Source of the DNA: JAAXXJ01 sp964412455
GTDB taxonomy: Bacteria > Nitrospirota > UBA9217
Assembly: GCA_964412455.1 (NCBI GenBank)
Contig: CAYPOT010000017.1
Span: forward strand, 1 to 59,644
Length of the DNA: 59,644 nt
Reading direction: 5' to 3'
Shown here piece after piece: positions 15,917 to 25,504 of the stretch. Positions within the stretch are counted from its first letter, which is position 1. Each line of letters starts with the position of its first letter. Under the pieces are notes generated by a model. The model did no database searches and was not told where the DNA came from. It saw nothing but the letters and a program-made list of their open reading frames with translations. The position numbers were made by a program, and so were the translations under genes.

Positions 15917-17014
15917 ATGGATAAACTTTCCGTCGACACCGATGACCGTCCCTTTCATAAGATATTTCGTAAAATATTCAATTTTTTCGCTTCTGCCAAA
16001 TTGGCATTGGCGCTTCTCATAACTATTCTTATCTGTTGTCTTGCCGGTGTTACCTTTTTGCAAGATGCCAAAGCAGTTGAGCTTATTTTTTCGACTCTCT
16101 GGTTCAACGCGCTGCTGGTAATGCTGGTGATAAACATTGCTTGCTGTTTTTCAGGACGAATCCTTGGCCGCCGAATAACAGTTATTTCATTCGGGATGAT
16201 TCTATTTCACATCAGTTTTGTGGTAATTATGCTTGGCGTTGTTTATAACAGCCTGTTTTATTTCAGAGGAACGATTCGCCTGACAGAAGGTGAGACGCTT
16301 CCCAGCGGTGATATCAATAGTTATGACAAATATGAACGCGGGCGTTTTTTCTCTTTTTTACGTTTGAGAGGTGAAACCAGGCTTATAAAAGTGCATCAAG
16401 GTTACCGGGTCGGGAATGAGGATAAAAGAGCGGCTTATGAAATCGAGGTCGGCGAAGGGGGAGCTAAAAGCAGCGGAGTAATCTATATTACCCATAATCT
16501 TACTCATAAAGGGTTTTCGTATTACACGGATGTTGAGGGATATTCGCTTCTTGTAATGCTTTCTGACGCAAGTGGCAAGGATATGTATGGAGCCCATATC
16601 CCTTTGCAGAGTCTGAAGCAAAAGGATGGATCATTATTATATGCCACCGGCACAAAAGAAGGGGCAGGGCCGTTTCCATTTCCACAGGATCCGCTGCAGC
16701 CGTTCATGGGACTTCAATTAAGCATGGTTCCTTCAGGGAAAAATGATCTTTCCGGAGTGGTATTTTACAGCATCTATCCACTCGATGGTAATGAACTTAA
16801 ATCTTCCGATAAACCGGCAGTTGCGGGGAAAGTCAACGTTGGTGAATCATTTAGCGCATTAAATCATGGAATGTCCGTCAAAGAGATGCGCTACTGGATT
16901 ACTATGACTGTGCGTTATGAACCTGGCAAGTCTGTTGTGCTGGCCAGTCTCTGTATGTGTCTGGTCGGCTTGATCATTACAACTGCAGGTAGAATGTTAA
17001 ATAAAAGCATTTAG
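15917..17014 (+). CDS. resB: ResB/Ccs1 cytochrome c biogenesis protein
   Basis: A 365-residue System II haem-lyase partner. The N-terminus has FASAKLALALLITILI (TM1), then STLWFNALLVMLVINIACCF (TM2) and a third helix at FHISFVVIMLGVVYNS. A large periplasmic domain follows (about residues 115-335), with a last helix near the end (VVLASLCMCLVGLIITTAG). ResB acts with CcsA to attach haem to apocytochromes outside the membrane, which fits the cytochrome load of this locus. The partner ccsA is 4.2 kb downstream, separated by unrelated genes and a dead resB. The gene is AT-rich compared with its surroundings, a possible sign of transfer. Confidence 0.88.
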   Translation: MDKLSVDTDDRPFHKIFRKIFNFFASAKLALALLITILICCLAGVTFLQDAKAVELIFSTLWFNALLVMLVINIACCFSGRILGRRITVISFGMILFHISFVVIMLGVVYNSLFYFRGTIRLTEGETLPSGDINSYDKYERGRFFSFLRLRGETRLIKVHQGYRVGNEDKRAAYEIEVGEGGAKSSGVIYITHNLTHKGFSYYTDVEGYSLLVMLSDASGKDMYGAHIPLQSLKQKDGSLLYATGTKEGAGPFPFPQDPLQPFMGLQLSMVPSGKNDLSGVVFYSIYPLDGNELKSSDKPAVAGKVNVGESFSALNHGMSVKEMRYWITMTVRYEPGKSVVLASLCMCLVGLIITTAGRMLNKSI

Positions 17015-17047
17015 GCTGACCAGGTGGAACGCTGGAGACGTATTTTT

Positions 17048-19423
17048 ATGAGATTTGGAGTGAAGATCGCCAGTCGAGTGGAGTTGATAATAAAAGCCGC
17101 CAACCCGGGAAATAGGTCTTTGAAATTCGTTGTGCCGGCGGCAGCTCTTGCGGTAATTCTGCTGATCTTTTTCGGAGACCTGCTGTTTTTCGGGGGAGGA
17201 AGAGTACTCTCGGCTAACGGTACTGATCTGTATGCGCAGTTTCTCCACTGGCATACATTCGGCTTTGGTGAGTTACGACAGGGGCATCTTGCTCTCTGGA
17301 ACCCGCATATATTTTCCGGCGCCCCTTTTTTGGCGGGGTTTCAGTCAGCGCTTTTTTATCCGCTTAATTGGCTCTACATGATTCTTCCGCTGCCTTTGGC
17401 GGTCAACCTGGGAATCGTGCTGCATCTGTTCCTGGGTGGATATTTCATGTTTTTATGGCTGAATCATCGCGGATTATCATCGTCCGCGGCCTTTCTGGGC
17501 AGTATCCTGTTTGTATTCTGCGGCGCTCAATTCCCCCATATTTACGCGGGGCATCTCACGAATTTATGCGCGATTGCGTGGACCCCGCTGATTTTTCTCT
17601 CAATAGACGGCCTGTTCGAGCGGCCGTCACTTGGCTGGTTATTGTCCGGCGCGTTCTCCATAGCCATGCAAATACTGGCTGGACATCCGCAGTATGTGTA
17701 TTACACCGGGATCACGGTGGTCGTCTATTGCTCTCTGCTCACCATTACTACCCGGAAGCGCTCCTGGAAAGCGCCGGTCTGCGTTCTTTTCATGTATATC
17801 CTGGCTCTTGGAATCAGCAGCGTTCAATGGTTGCCGGGCCTGCAAGCGGCTGATGAATGTATCCGGTCCGGCGGACTTCCTTATGATATGGCAGCCACCT
17901 TTTCGCTTCCTCCGGAAAACCTTCTGACACTGCTGGCCCCTGGAATATTCGGCACCATGGAAGGGTTTCCCTACTGGGGCCGTTGGTATCTGTGGGAGAT
18001 GAGCCTGTTTTTCAGTGTTACCGGGTTAGTGCTGGCGATCCGCGGCATCGGCGCGATTCCTCGCCGGGAACGACTGGTTATCCTGTTAATGATTGCGGTG
18101 CTTTTGCTGCTTGCTCTCGGGAAACACACACCTCTGCATCATCTGTTGTTTACTGTTCTGCCGGGGTTTGATTATTTCAGGAGCAGCTCAAAGTTCATCC
18201 TGCCAATGATGCTCTTCATGATTCTGCTTGCGGCCTACGGCGCACATGCGTGGTCGAAAAAAGGGATGGTGAGCCGTAGTGAGGTCATCTGGGTCGCCGT
18301 CTCCGGCGCTGTTGTCGCGGTAGCCGGATTATGGCTGTTTACCGCCTCGGGAGCGGATTTTATGGCGAACTTCATCGAGGCCGTTATTGTCAAATCACGC
18401 GAAAGTTACTTCGCCTTCAATGCGGCAACGATATCTCAATTTGCCCGTGAAGCCGCAACCAATGCGGGGATGGAATTATTGTTGTCATCGTTCACGTTGC
18501 TGGTTTTGGCGGCTATTTTATGGGCGGCTCGCACTTATGATTTCGCAGGGCAGCGGTTGGCGTGGATACTGCTGCTCGTGGCCTTGATTGAATGTGGAAT
18601 TTTCGCAGCCGGATTCAGGGCCAGCTTTGACCGACGGGAAGCGGTGTCTCCTGTCTCTTCCCAGGTCCTGAAACAAGGTGGTGACAAGGACAGCCGCGTT
18701 CTCAATCTGGTGCTGCCGAATGCGGCGATGTCAACAGGGGATTTTGATGTTTGGGGTGAGGACCCTTTTGTAACGAAACGCTATGCGCAATTTATGGCCT
18801 TCACGCAAGGCCTTGATCCAGAAAAGGCGACCCAGTACCTGGAACTGCGCCAGTTAAGCCCGCTGTTGCGACTCACGCGTTGCAACTCAGTGCTGACCCT
18901 GGATGGACGGATACTCTATCTGGAAAAACCTCTGCCGCGCTTCCTGATTGTGCCTGACTGGAAGGTGTTGCCTTCAAGTGCCGCGGTATTACAGGAGATG
19001 GGTAAGCCCGATTTCGAGCCGACTAAAACGGTACTGTTGGAGTCCGATCCACATATCCAACATGGAGAAACTCACAAAGAGGGAATGGGGACCGTTATCA
19101 TTGAGCATGAGACGACGGACCAGGTTACCCTGACAGTCAATACTGCGGCGCCATCAATTCTGTTCGTTACAGATGCATGGACGCCCTCCTGGCGCGCAGT
19201 GAGCCTGCCGGGAAGCAGCCAGGGAGCGTATGAGGTATTGCCTGGTGATTATGCCTTTCGGGCTATTCCCTTGACTGCCGGTGTGCATCGGCTGCGCATG
19301 GAGTACTATTCGCGAGAGCTGATTTACGGTGCATGGGTTTCCGCGGGATCACTGCTGTTCCTGCTCGGGGGTGCACTCTTCCTGGCTCTCCGTCGCCGCA
19401 GTACACCGAAAACTGGTCCCTAA
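17048..19423 (+). CDS. YfhO-like polytopic membrane protein
   Basis: The start is the ATG at 17048 with GGAG ten bases upstream; a GTG at 17024 is in frame. The 791-residue protein has about a dozen hydrophobic helices and the YfhO-family N-terminal pattern: NGTDLYAQFLHW, then GHLALWNPHIFSGAPF, then QSALFYPLNW. The C-terminal 200 residues form a soluble beta-rich region before a last helix (WVSAGSLLFLLGGALFLAL). YfhO relatives are GT-C-like proteins linked to glycosylation of cell-envelope polymers. Its place beside a TMTC-like enzyme and a cytochrome cluster suggests surface glycosylation (inference). The substrate is unknown. Confidence 0.75.
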   Translation: MRFGVKIASRVELIIKAANPGNRSLKFVVPAAALAVILLIFFGDLLFFGGGRVLSANGTDLYAQFLHWHTFGFGELRQGHLALWNPHIFSGAPFLAGFQSALFYPLNWLYMILPLPLAVNLGIVLHLFLGGYFMFLWLNHRGLSSSAAFLGSILFVFCGAQFPHIYAGHLTNLCAIAWTPLIFLSIDGLFERPSLGWLLSGAFSIAMQILAGHPQYVYYTGITVVVYCSLLTITTRKRSWKAPVCVLFMYILALGISSVQWLPGLQAADECIRSGGLPYDMAATFSLPPENLLTLLAPGIFGTMEGFPYWGRWYLWEMSLFFSVTGLVLAIRGIGAIPRRERLVILLMIAVLLLLALGKHTPLHHLLFTVLPGFDYFRSSSKFILPMMLFMILLAAYGAHAWSKKGMVSRSEVIWVAVSGAVVAVAGLWLFTASGADFMANFIEAVIVKSRESYFAFNAATISQFAREAATNAGMELLLSSFTLLVLAAILWAARTYDFAGQRLAWILLLVALIECGIFAAGFRASFDRREAVSPVSSQVLKQGGDKDSRVLNLVLPNAAMSTGDFDVWGEDPFVTKRYAQFMAFTQGLDPEKATQYLELRQLSPLLRLTRCNSVLTLDGRILYLEKPLPRFLIVPDWKVLPSSAAVLQEMGKPDFEPTKTVLLESDPHIQHGETHKEGMGTVIIEHETTDQVTLTVNTAAPSILFVTDAWTPSWRAVSLPGSSQGAYEVLPGDYAFRAIPLTAGVHRLRMEYYSRELIYGAWVSAGSLLFLLGGALFLALRRRSTPKTGP

Positions 19424-19468
19424 ACCAGTCAGCTGGAATTTGAATCAATACGTTATCCGAGGTGAATA

Positions 19469-20827
19469 ATGAGATACGTTCTACTTATGCTTATCATCTG
19501 CATGGCAGCCATTTCATCCTGTAAAGATACGGTGAATTCGCCTGTAACTGTTAAAGATACAGTGAATCCACCCGTTACAGGCGGCTTTAACAGGCAGCCG
19601 ACACTTTTAATGACTCTTCCGTCAGGGTATGAGACCGGAGAGGTGACGTTTAGTGATAATGGTTTTCAAGTTGCGGTTGTACTTAATAAAGATGGAAAAG
19701 TGGTTATGAGCATTAATTCGCATTTGAGCTCCTTGTATGATGGTGTACGTGCTCCGGTTTTTCATGCCAACTTGAAGCAGTATGCTTTTGTTGCCAGTAA
19801 GAATAGCAAGGAGTGTGTTGTTTTCAATGGCAAGGAAGGCGAGTTGTACGACAGTGTCAGAAACCCGATCATTACTTCTGATGCCCGACTTGTCTATGCC
19901 GCGAAACGCAGCGATAAGTGGGTTATCGTATCTGGTAATAAAGTGAGTCAGACATTCGATTCTCCGGATCCGTCGCTGTATGCAAGTACTAACGGTAAAC
20001 GGCTTGCTTTTGTAGAACAGAACCACACGACAAAAAAGTTTAGTCTGACCACCTGCAGCTCTGATTTCAAGGGATGTGCACGGGGCAGGGAATATGATGA
20101 AATTGCCGAAGTCAGCAATAATGTGTCAGGTACACACCTGATGTACCGCGTAGCTAATCATGGAAAACAGACAGTAGTTCTGTTTGATTTCAGACAGCCT
20201 GGATGTAGTGAAAAAGAGGGGCGCTGGTATGAAAAAGTCGGTAATTTCGCCGTGTCAACGAATGGCGAGCATGCAGCATTCTTTGCTCAACGCGGGGAAA
20301 AGCATTTTCTGGTTACTGCCGGAAATGAATGGCCATGCACTGATTACAAAATGTTGTTTGATATATCGGTTTCAGATAAGGGGAACGTTCTGTATACCGG
20401 GGTCATTACAGACTCTATCATTCTTTCTCTTGATGGAAAAGTTATTGAAGACAGGCGCGAAAGCATTGATAACCTGACATTCAGCAGTGATTCCAATCGT
20501 TCATTATTTGTTGCAGGGCCATGCCCCCTGATCCCAACAGAAAAACCTGTTGAATTCGCTTACCTGGTTGTTGATGGCCATAAATCGAAAAAATATGACA
20601 AAATTGTCGGTCCGCGTTTTTCCCCTGACAATACACATGTTGTGTTTCGCGCCCGCTCAGCAGGGAAGAGATTTGTGGTGGTGGCGGATAAGGCGGGGAA
20701 AATTCTCCAGGAGCATCCGCCCTTTGATGCGGTATGGGACTTTAAAATTTCGGCAGATGGCAAATATGTTGGCTATGGTGTGAGAAGTGGTATGGAATTG
20801 TGGTGGAAGGTTGAGCCTTTGAAGTAA
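19469..20827 (+). CDS. Putative lipoprotein with WD40/TolB-like beta-propeller repeats
   Basis: The 452-residue product starts MRYVLLMLIICMAAISSC, a lipoprotein signal with an ISSC lipobox. GAGGTG precedes the ATG. The body has repeated blades of the type VTFSDNGFQVAVVLNKDGK, VSTNGEHAAFFAQRGEKHF, KISADGKYVGYGV, consistent with a PD40/TolB-like propeller (called by eye). A short direct duplication (KDTVNSPVTV / KDTVNPPVTG) follows the lipobox. Codon use is AT-rich, like resB upstream. The function is unknown. Confidence 0.65.
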   Translation: MRYVLLMLIICMAAISSCKDTVNSPVTVKDTVNPPVTGGFNRQPTLLMTLPSGYETGEVTFSDNGFQVAVVLNKDGKVVMSINSHLSSLYDGVRAPVFHANLKQYAFVASKNSKECVVFNGKEGELYDSVRNPIITSDARLVYAAKRSDKWVIVSGNKVSQTFDSPDPSLYASTNGKRLAFVEQNHTTKKFSLTTCSSDFKGCARGREYDEIAEVSNNVSGTHLMYRVANHGKQTVVLFDFRQPGCSEKEGRWYEKVGNFAVSTNGEHAAFFAQRGEKHFLVTAGNEWPCTDYKMLFDISVSDKGNVLYTGVITDSIILSLDGKVIEDRRESIDNLTFSSDSNRSLFVAGPCPLIPTEKPVEFAYLVVDGHKSKKYDKIVGPRFSPDNTHVVFRARSAGKRFVVVADKAGKILQEHPPFDAVWDFKISADGKYVGYGVRSGMELWWKVEPLK

Positions 20828-20866
20828 TTTGACTAAGGCATGATCGATCGCGCGGTGAATAACTGT

Positions 20867-21109
20867 ATGATTATTCTACGAAAAAATCGAATTTCTACGT
20901 TCCGCAGACCTCGCGCTTGGGTTTATGGTTGCTATCCTTGTAACGATCCTTGTCAGTACCGTCTTCTGCCCCAGCCTGTTGCCCACACGGTGGTGTTTAA
21001 GGCGCTCTGGTCAAACGTCCTGCTCGTTCTACTGACAGCTAGTACCGCGTGCTGCTTTTTCAGCAGGATACATCGTCGGGCGATATCCTTGTGTCCAGCG
21101 TCTTTATAA
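20867..21109 (+). pseudogene. Decayed, frameshifted resB fragment
   Basis: Two reading frames together reproduce the first two ResB helices. Frame starting at 20880 reads EKIEFLRSADLALGFMVAIL; the frame of the ATG at 20867 reads later KALWSNVLLVLLTASTACCF. These match FASAKLALALLITILI and STLWFNALLVMLVINIACCF of the intact ResB at 15917. At least two frame changes are needed, one possibly at the A6 run 20881-20886, and nothing of the periplasmic domain remains. It lies just before ccsA, where resB normally sits. It may once have been the native resB, replaced by the copy upstream. Confidence 0.78.
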
Positions 21110-21245
21110 CGAGTGCACCATGCCACGGTTATTTCGTTTGCAGCCAGGAGGCGTGCTGTGATATTATCACGTTTGAGCAGGCAGATCTCAGTTTAAACTG
21201 ATCGCTGATTGCTGAAAACTAAAAACGAACATCACGAGGTGACCC

Positions 21246-22070
21246 ATGAAAACAGAATACGTATATTTTTGGACCGCTGTGGCACTGTATGGTCTAAGTG
21301 CATTCAGCTATATCTTCGGTCTCATTGCTAAACACGATAAGCTGTTTTCGATCGGAAAATATGCCGCTCTTGCGGGATTCATCCCGCACCTCATATCCGT
21401 GGCCCTTCGTTGGATGGAGGGCGGGGCCCTGCCGTTCATTGAGATCTCCGAGTCCATCAGTTCCGGCGTCTTGATTGCAGTCCTCATTTTCCTTATGGTC
21501 CAGTTCAGAATAAAAAAAATAGAGCCTCTCGGCGTTACGGCTATGCCGGTCGCCTTCATTCTGATGGGATGGGCCGGTACGCTTTTCAAGGACGTGGCAG
21601 AGCAGCTTGCTCCCGCGCTCCAGAGTGCCTGGCTCTGGGTCCATATCATCGGCGCGTCAACGGGATTCGGGGCGGTCCTGACTGCGGCCGGTATGGGCTT
21701 AATGTACCTGCTGAAAGAGAAGCATGCGGCCGGACTTGATGAAAAATTGCTCGAACAGCAAGCGCTCGATAATCTGGGTTATCGCTTCATAGCCGGCGGG
21801 TTCATCATGCTGGGGCTCATGATCATCTCCGGCGCCTTCTGGTCGAACCAGGTGAAAGGCAGCTATTGGAACTGGGACCCCGTCGAGGTCTGGTCTCTCA
21901 TCGCCTGGCTTATGTACGGGATATATCTTCACCTGCGGGTCACGTTCGGCTGGCGCGGAAACAAACTGGCCTGGTACGCGCTGATCGCCCTTCCGGTTAT
22001 GATAATAAGCTACTGGGGTGTACCGTTTTTTGTTAAAACATTCCATACTGGGTTCAGAATTGAACATTAA
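21246..22070 (+). CDS. ccsA: CcsA/ResC cytochrome c biogenesis protein
   Basis: A 274-residue integral membrane protein with about eight helices and the haem-handling WWD signature WNWDPVEVWSLIAW (about residues 205-218). Conserved histidines include one in the AWLWVHIIGASTGFGAV helix. With ResB it forms the System II haem export and ligation complex that matures c-type cytochromes on the outer face of the membrane. GAGGTGACCC precedes the ATG. A decayed resB is immediately upstream and the functional-looking resB is at 15917. Confidence 0.92.
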   Translation: MKTEYVYFWTAVALYGLSAFSYIFGLIAKHDKLFSIGKYAALAGFIPHLISVALRWMEGGALPFIEISESISSGVLIAVLIFLMVQFRIKKIEPLGVTAMPVAFILMGWAGTLFKDVAEQLAPALQSAWLWVHIIGASTGFGAVLTAAGMGLMYLLKEKHAAGLDEKLLEQQALDNLGYRFIAGGFIMLGLMIISGAFWSNQVKGSYWNWDPVEVWSLIAWLMYGIYLHLRVTFGWRGNKLAWYALIALPVMIISYWGVPFFVKTFHTGFRIEH

Positions 22071-22215
22071 CGTGATTACGGATTGCTGAATGAGGTCACT
22101 TTGTGGATACGGGAGCGCAAGCCAGTATTTGCGCAATGGCCTTTGGTCATGACAAGAGATCTGATACCGTAAATGATTTATTCAGAAACTGAATACTGAA
22201 AGTTGGTTCTTTATC

Positions 22216-23523
22216 GTGAAAATATGCATCATTTTCCCTCCCTTGCCCTTCGGCTGGACACCGGTAGCTCCTCCAGTCCTTGAATACCTCGGGGCGCTGA
22301 CAAAACAGGCCATGCCTGATGCCGACATTACCCTTATCGACGGGAGTGCCAAACCGGTCGTTCCGGAAAACCTTGATTTCGACCTTGTCGCGATAAGCTG
22401 TCTTACGGCGACCGCCGTGCCCGGATACCGGATCGCCGATGGTTTTAGAAGGAAAGGCACCCGCGTTATCATCGGAGGCATGCATGCCTCGGCTATGCCC
22501 GCTGAAGCGAAGGAGCATGCCGACGCTGTCGTGGTGGGAGAGGCGGAATCCGTCTGGGCCGAGGTCCTGAAGGACGCTCAAAACGGCGCGTTAAAGCCCT
22601 TTTATTACGGCCAGCAGGTTCCGCTGGACAACCTGCCCACCCCCCTGTATGGACTCCTCAAGGGCCGCTACCGTTTTCGCAGCGTGTTCACCTCCCGGGG
22701 CTGTCCCTTTAACTGCTCATTCTGTTCCGTAAAGCCCTTTTTCGGGTCAAAGATCCGTCATCGGCCGATTGAGGACGTGGTCAGGGATGTGGATCTCGTT
22801 CCGGAGAAGGTCTACATGAACAGCGATGAGAATGTCTGGGGCGGTAATACTGAACGCGCGATCGAACTTTTTACGGCTCTCAGGGGCTCGAAGAAGAAAT
22901 GGCTTGGATTCGGAAGCTTGGGGGCCGCGCATGCTCCGTCCGGGGACAAACTGCTCAAGGCGGCGCGGGAATGCGGGCTCATAACCCTGTGGGTGGGCTG
23001 GGAAGCCCTGTCCGAAGAGGCCCTCCGCGTGTATCAGGCCCACGGGAAACTGGGGAAAAACCGCGAGGACGCAATCAGGAAGATCAAGGACCACGGTATT
23101 GATGTGTCGCTCTTTGTCATGCTCGGCGGAAGGGCGGACAGCATGGACGATTTTGAGAGGACCATAGAAGTGGCGGACAGGCTCGGGGTGAGCATTCACC
23201 CTTCGCTGGTGGTTCCCTATCCCGGAACGAAACTCTACGAAGAGTACGCGCCCTATCTTTTGAAAAATGTGGGATGGGAATACTATACCGGGGCCTATGC
23301 GCTTTACGACCACCCTCTGCCCGACATGACGCCGCAGGCAAGGGAACGGAAATTTTACGAGGTCTCCCTGGAGCTGTTGAAGTTGAGCAGGTTATTCAAA
23401 CATCTGACCGATATCCCCCTTTCGGTGTTCCCCGCTTCGCATATGATATCATTGATGTCCCAGCTTCCTGTCCGGCATGGGATGAAAATTGCCTTTGAAA
23501 AATGGAAGGCTCGTAATGGCTGA
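22216..23523 (+). CDS. B12-binding radical SAM protein
   Basis: The 435-residue protein starts at GTG with MKICIIFPPLPFGW. Residues about 1-140 are a cobalamin-binding Rossmann domain (IIGGMHASAMP, VVVGEAE). The radical SAM cluster motif is CPFNCSFC (CxxxCxxC, about residues 162-169). The family typically does methyl transfers or rearrangements on unactivated carbon. The substrate is unknown. It overlaps the next gene by 8 bp and heads an operon with a membrane protein and two LuxE-like proteins. No clear ribosome-binding site precedes the GTG. Confidence 0.85.
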   Translation: MKICIIFPPLPFGWTPVAPPVLEYLGALTKQAMPDADITLIDGSAKPVVPENLDFDLVAISCLTATAVPGYRIADGFRRKGTRVIIGGMHASAMPAEAKEHADAVVVGEAESVWAEVLKDAQNGALKPFYYGQQVPLDNLPTPLYGLLKGRYRFRSVFTSRGCPFNCSFCSVKPFFGSKIRHRPIEDVVRDVDLVPEKVYMNSDENVWGGNTERAIELFTALRGSKKKWLGFGSLGAAHAPSGDKLLKAARECGLITLWVGWEALSEEALRVYQAHGKLGKNREDAIRKIKDHGIDVSLFVMLGGRADSMDDFERTIEVADRLGVSIHPSLVVPYPGTKLYEEYAPYLLKNVGWEYYTGAYALYDHPLPDMTPQARERKFYEVSLELLKLSRLFKHLTDIPLSVFPASHMISLMSQLPVRHGMKIAFEKWKARNG

Positions 23524-24157
23524 CGCGAAAGGCAAGGACCGGGTAAAAACAGCGGGAACGATGCTTATCGCGGTGGGCGTAAGCATGTGGATTGTCTATG
23601 CCGTCGGCCGCTATCTCCTGGGCTGGGACATCACCGACCGCGATTTTCTCGGGTATCACCTCGTGACGATCCTGCCGGGAATGGTCCTTCGCTATCATCG
23701 TTTATTCTTCGAAGATATTCCGGGATGGTTTTCCCGCGGTGAAACGAGGGCTCAGGAGCGGCCACATGGGGATCGGGTCTTGGGAAAACGTTCGGTTCTC
23801 ATGAAGGCCTTGATCATTGTCAATAATTTCATTCACGATCTTTTCACCGGCCTCTGGGCAAGTTCCATCCTCGTTATCTATCTCCTCGACAGGAAGGCGC
23901 GCTCCGTTGAGGGATCGCCCCTCATTCCGACCTTACATGATGTGATGAGGACTTTTTTCTGGATCGGGGTGATTTCCATCATTGTAATCTCTGCCTCCGG
24001 GCGGGTGAGATTGCTTTATTACCGGAACGGGCGTACGGGTGATGACGAGGAGATCAAGAAGGAACTGCTGATCGTGAAACATGTTCTGTTCACGTTCCTG
24101 TTCATCGGCGGCACATACTTCGCGTATCTCCATGCTTTTGGTAGTGTGAGAAATTAG
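23516..24157 (+). CDS. Membrane protein, two-domain, paralogue of the 28479 protein
   Basis: The start is the ATG at 23516 (GGAAGG upstream), overlapping the radical SAM gene by 8 bp. The product has 213 residues. The N-terminal third has two hydrophobic segments and the motif GYHLVTILPGMVLRYHRLFFEDIPGWF split by a charged loop. The C-terminal 120 residues have three helices with HDLFTGLWASSILVIYLLDR and LLIVKHVLFTFLF. This second domain aligns with the whole 116-residue protein at 28479 and with the scrap at 30672-30761. Conserved His residues inside the helices could bind haem b or copper (inference). The function is unknown. Confidence 0.7.
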   Translation: MADAKGKDRVKTAGTMLIAVGVSMWIVYAVGRYLLGWDITDRDFLGYHLVTILPGMVLRYHRLFFEDIPGWFSRGETRAQERPHGDRVLGKRSVLMKALIIVNNFIHDLFTGLWASSILVIYLLDRKARSVEGSPLIPTLHDVMRTFFWIGVISIIVISASGRVRLLYYRNGRTGDDEEIKKELLIVKHVLFTFLFIGGTYFAYLHAFGSVRN

Positions 24158-24259
24158 GTAATGCCCTGCTCAGGTCAATTAAGCACGGGACCGCTATTTC
24201 TCTTAACAAAGGAAAAAATACTTGATGGCGCTCGGTTTGCTGATATTGCCGAGGTTGGA

Positions 24260-25459
24260 ATGACGTATCAAGACATGTCTATCCTGAAGTGCTACGATAA
24301 AGATGTTATAGAATTCATCAACCGGGGAATCGGAGTTGATGACGAAGGACGATTCAATGAGTTGGCGCTCAGGGCTTTTGAACTACAATATAGTACGGAC
24401 GAGGCATACAGGAAATATTGCACGAAAACAAGTATTTCTCCTGAGTCAATAAGCCATTGGCACGAAATCCCCGCTGTTGCTTCGTTTCCCTTTAAGAAGA
24501 CGCTTGCCTCGGCGTTTCCCGAGCGGAAGGCCGAAGAGTTCTATTTCAGAAGCGGGATCGCGGAGCTTCGGAGAAAGAGAGGGCCTTTTTTCCCGGTCAG
24601 GGCGGTCCGCTCGCTTACGGAGGGTGCCAACAAATTACTGGAAAAGGCGTTCGTTTTTCCCGACGTCGATACCATAAAAATGCTCTTCATGGTTCCGACC
24701 CCTGTCATGGCGCCTGGAATGGTCATGGCGAGCGGTCTTGAAAGGATCAGGCAACGGTTCGGAACAGAGGACAGCCGATTCCTCATCTCCTTCAAGGGGC
24801 TCGATTTACGGGGGCTGATATCATCGCTTCGGCATGCCGAGAAGGCTGATCACCCCCTGGTTTTGCTCGGCGCCACGTGGGGGTTTGATTATTTCCTGGA
24901 CTCCTGTAAAAGAGCGGGGATCGTATTCAATCTGCCCGAAGGCAGCAGGATCGTCGAAAGCGGCGGATATGTGGGAAGATACACGAAGTGCACCAAAGAG
25001 GATTTTTTCAGTAAGTGCCGCGACATTCTCGGGCTCCCGGAAATCTCATGTATCAATGCTCTGTGGTTGTGCGAGAGCAGTACCGTGTATTTCGACAATG
25101 TTCTCGGGAATCATCTCGGCGGTATCTCAGGGGAGCGATGTAAGGTGGCTCCTCCTTGGACCAGGACCATGGCCGTCGATCCGAGAGACTTTAAGCGACT
25201 GCCCAAAGGGAAGCCCGGACTGCTCAGGCTTTACGATCTTACCAACCGCGCAATGGCGATCTCTGTTCAGACCGGCATTATGGGGTATGAGACAGAGAGC
25301 GGTTTTGAGGTCGTTGGAAAATGGAACCGGGATATGAAAAATCCCGAGATAGATCTCTTGCCACGCCATCCCGGCGGGAAAGTGGTGTCCTCTATAATGG
25401 ATGCATTCCTCGCCTGGAAGTTCTCGAAAACAGGCCTGATCGATTCTTCGGTCAAATAA
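24260..25459 (+). CDS. LuxE-like acyl-protein synthetase, degenerate nucleotide motif
   Basis: I chose the ATG at 24260 (GAGG at 24251-24254, MTYQDMSILKCYDKD) because its N-terminus then matches the paralogue downstream; an in-frame ATG at 24161 would add 33 residues. The 399-residue product belongs to the LuxE/acyl-protein synthetase group of adenylate-forming enzymes, which activate a fatty acid with ATP and load it on a protein Cys. It aligns along its length with the next gene (GRFNELALRAFELQY; KVAPPWTRT). Where the paralogue has TSGTT, this copy has RSGIA (about residue 97). That loss in the phosphate-binding loop suggests a regulatory or structural partner, not an active ligase. Confidence 0.78.
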   Translation: MTYQDMSILKCYDKDVIEFINRGIGVDDEGRFNELALRAFELQYSTDEAYRKYCTKTSISPESISHWHEIPAVASFPFKKTLASAFPERKAEEFYFRSGIAELRRKRGPFFPVRAVRSLTEGANKLLEKAFVFPDVDTIKMLFMVPTPVMAPGMVMASGLERIRQRFGTEDSRFLISFKGLDLRGLISSLRHAEKADHPLVLLGATWGFDYFLDSCKRAGIVFNLPEGSRIVESGGYVGRYTKCTKEDFFSKCRDILGLPEISCINALWLCESSTVYFDNVLGNHLGGISGERCKVAPPWTRTMAVDPRDFKRLPKGKPGLLRLYDLTNRAMAISVQTGIMGYETESGFEVVGKWNRDMKNPEIDLLPRHPGGKVVSSIMDAFLAWKFSKTGLIDSSVK

Positions 25460-25504
25460 AGGTAACGCCGTGTTGGCACGGTGGCGTAATAAAGGATTTC
25501 TCGA

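Noticed and set aside
20867..21109. Programmed frameshift at the A6 run making a functional short ResB
   Set aside because: More than one frame change is needed and the whole periplasmic domain is missing, so decay is the better explanation.
21110..21245. Possible surviving C-terminus of the dead resB
   Set aside because: A short frame ending near 21197 shows no similarity to the ResB periplasmic domain or last helix.
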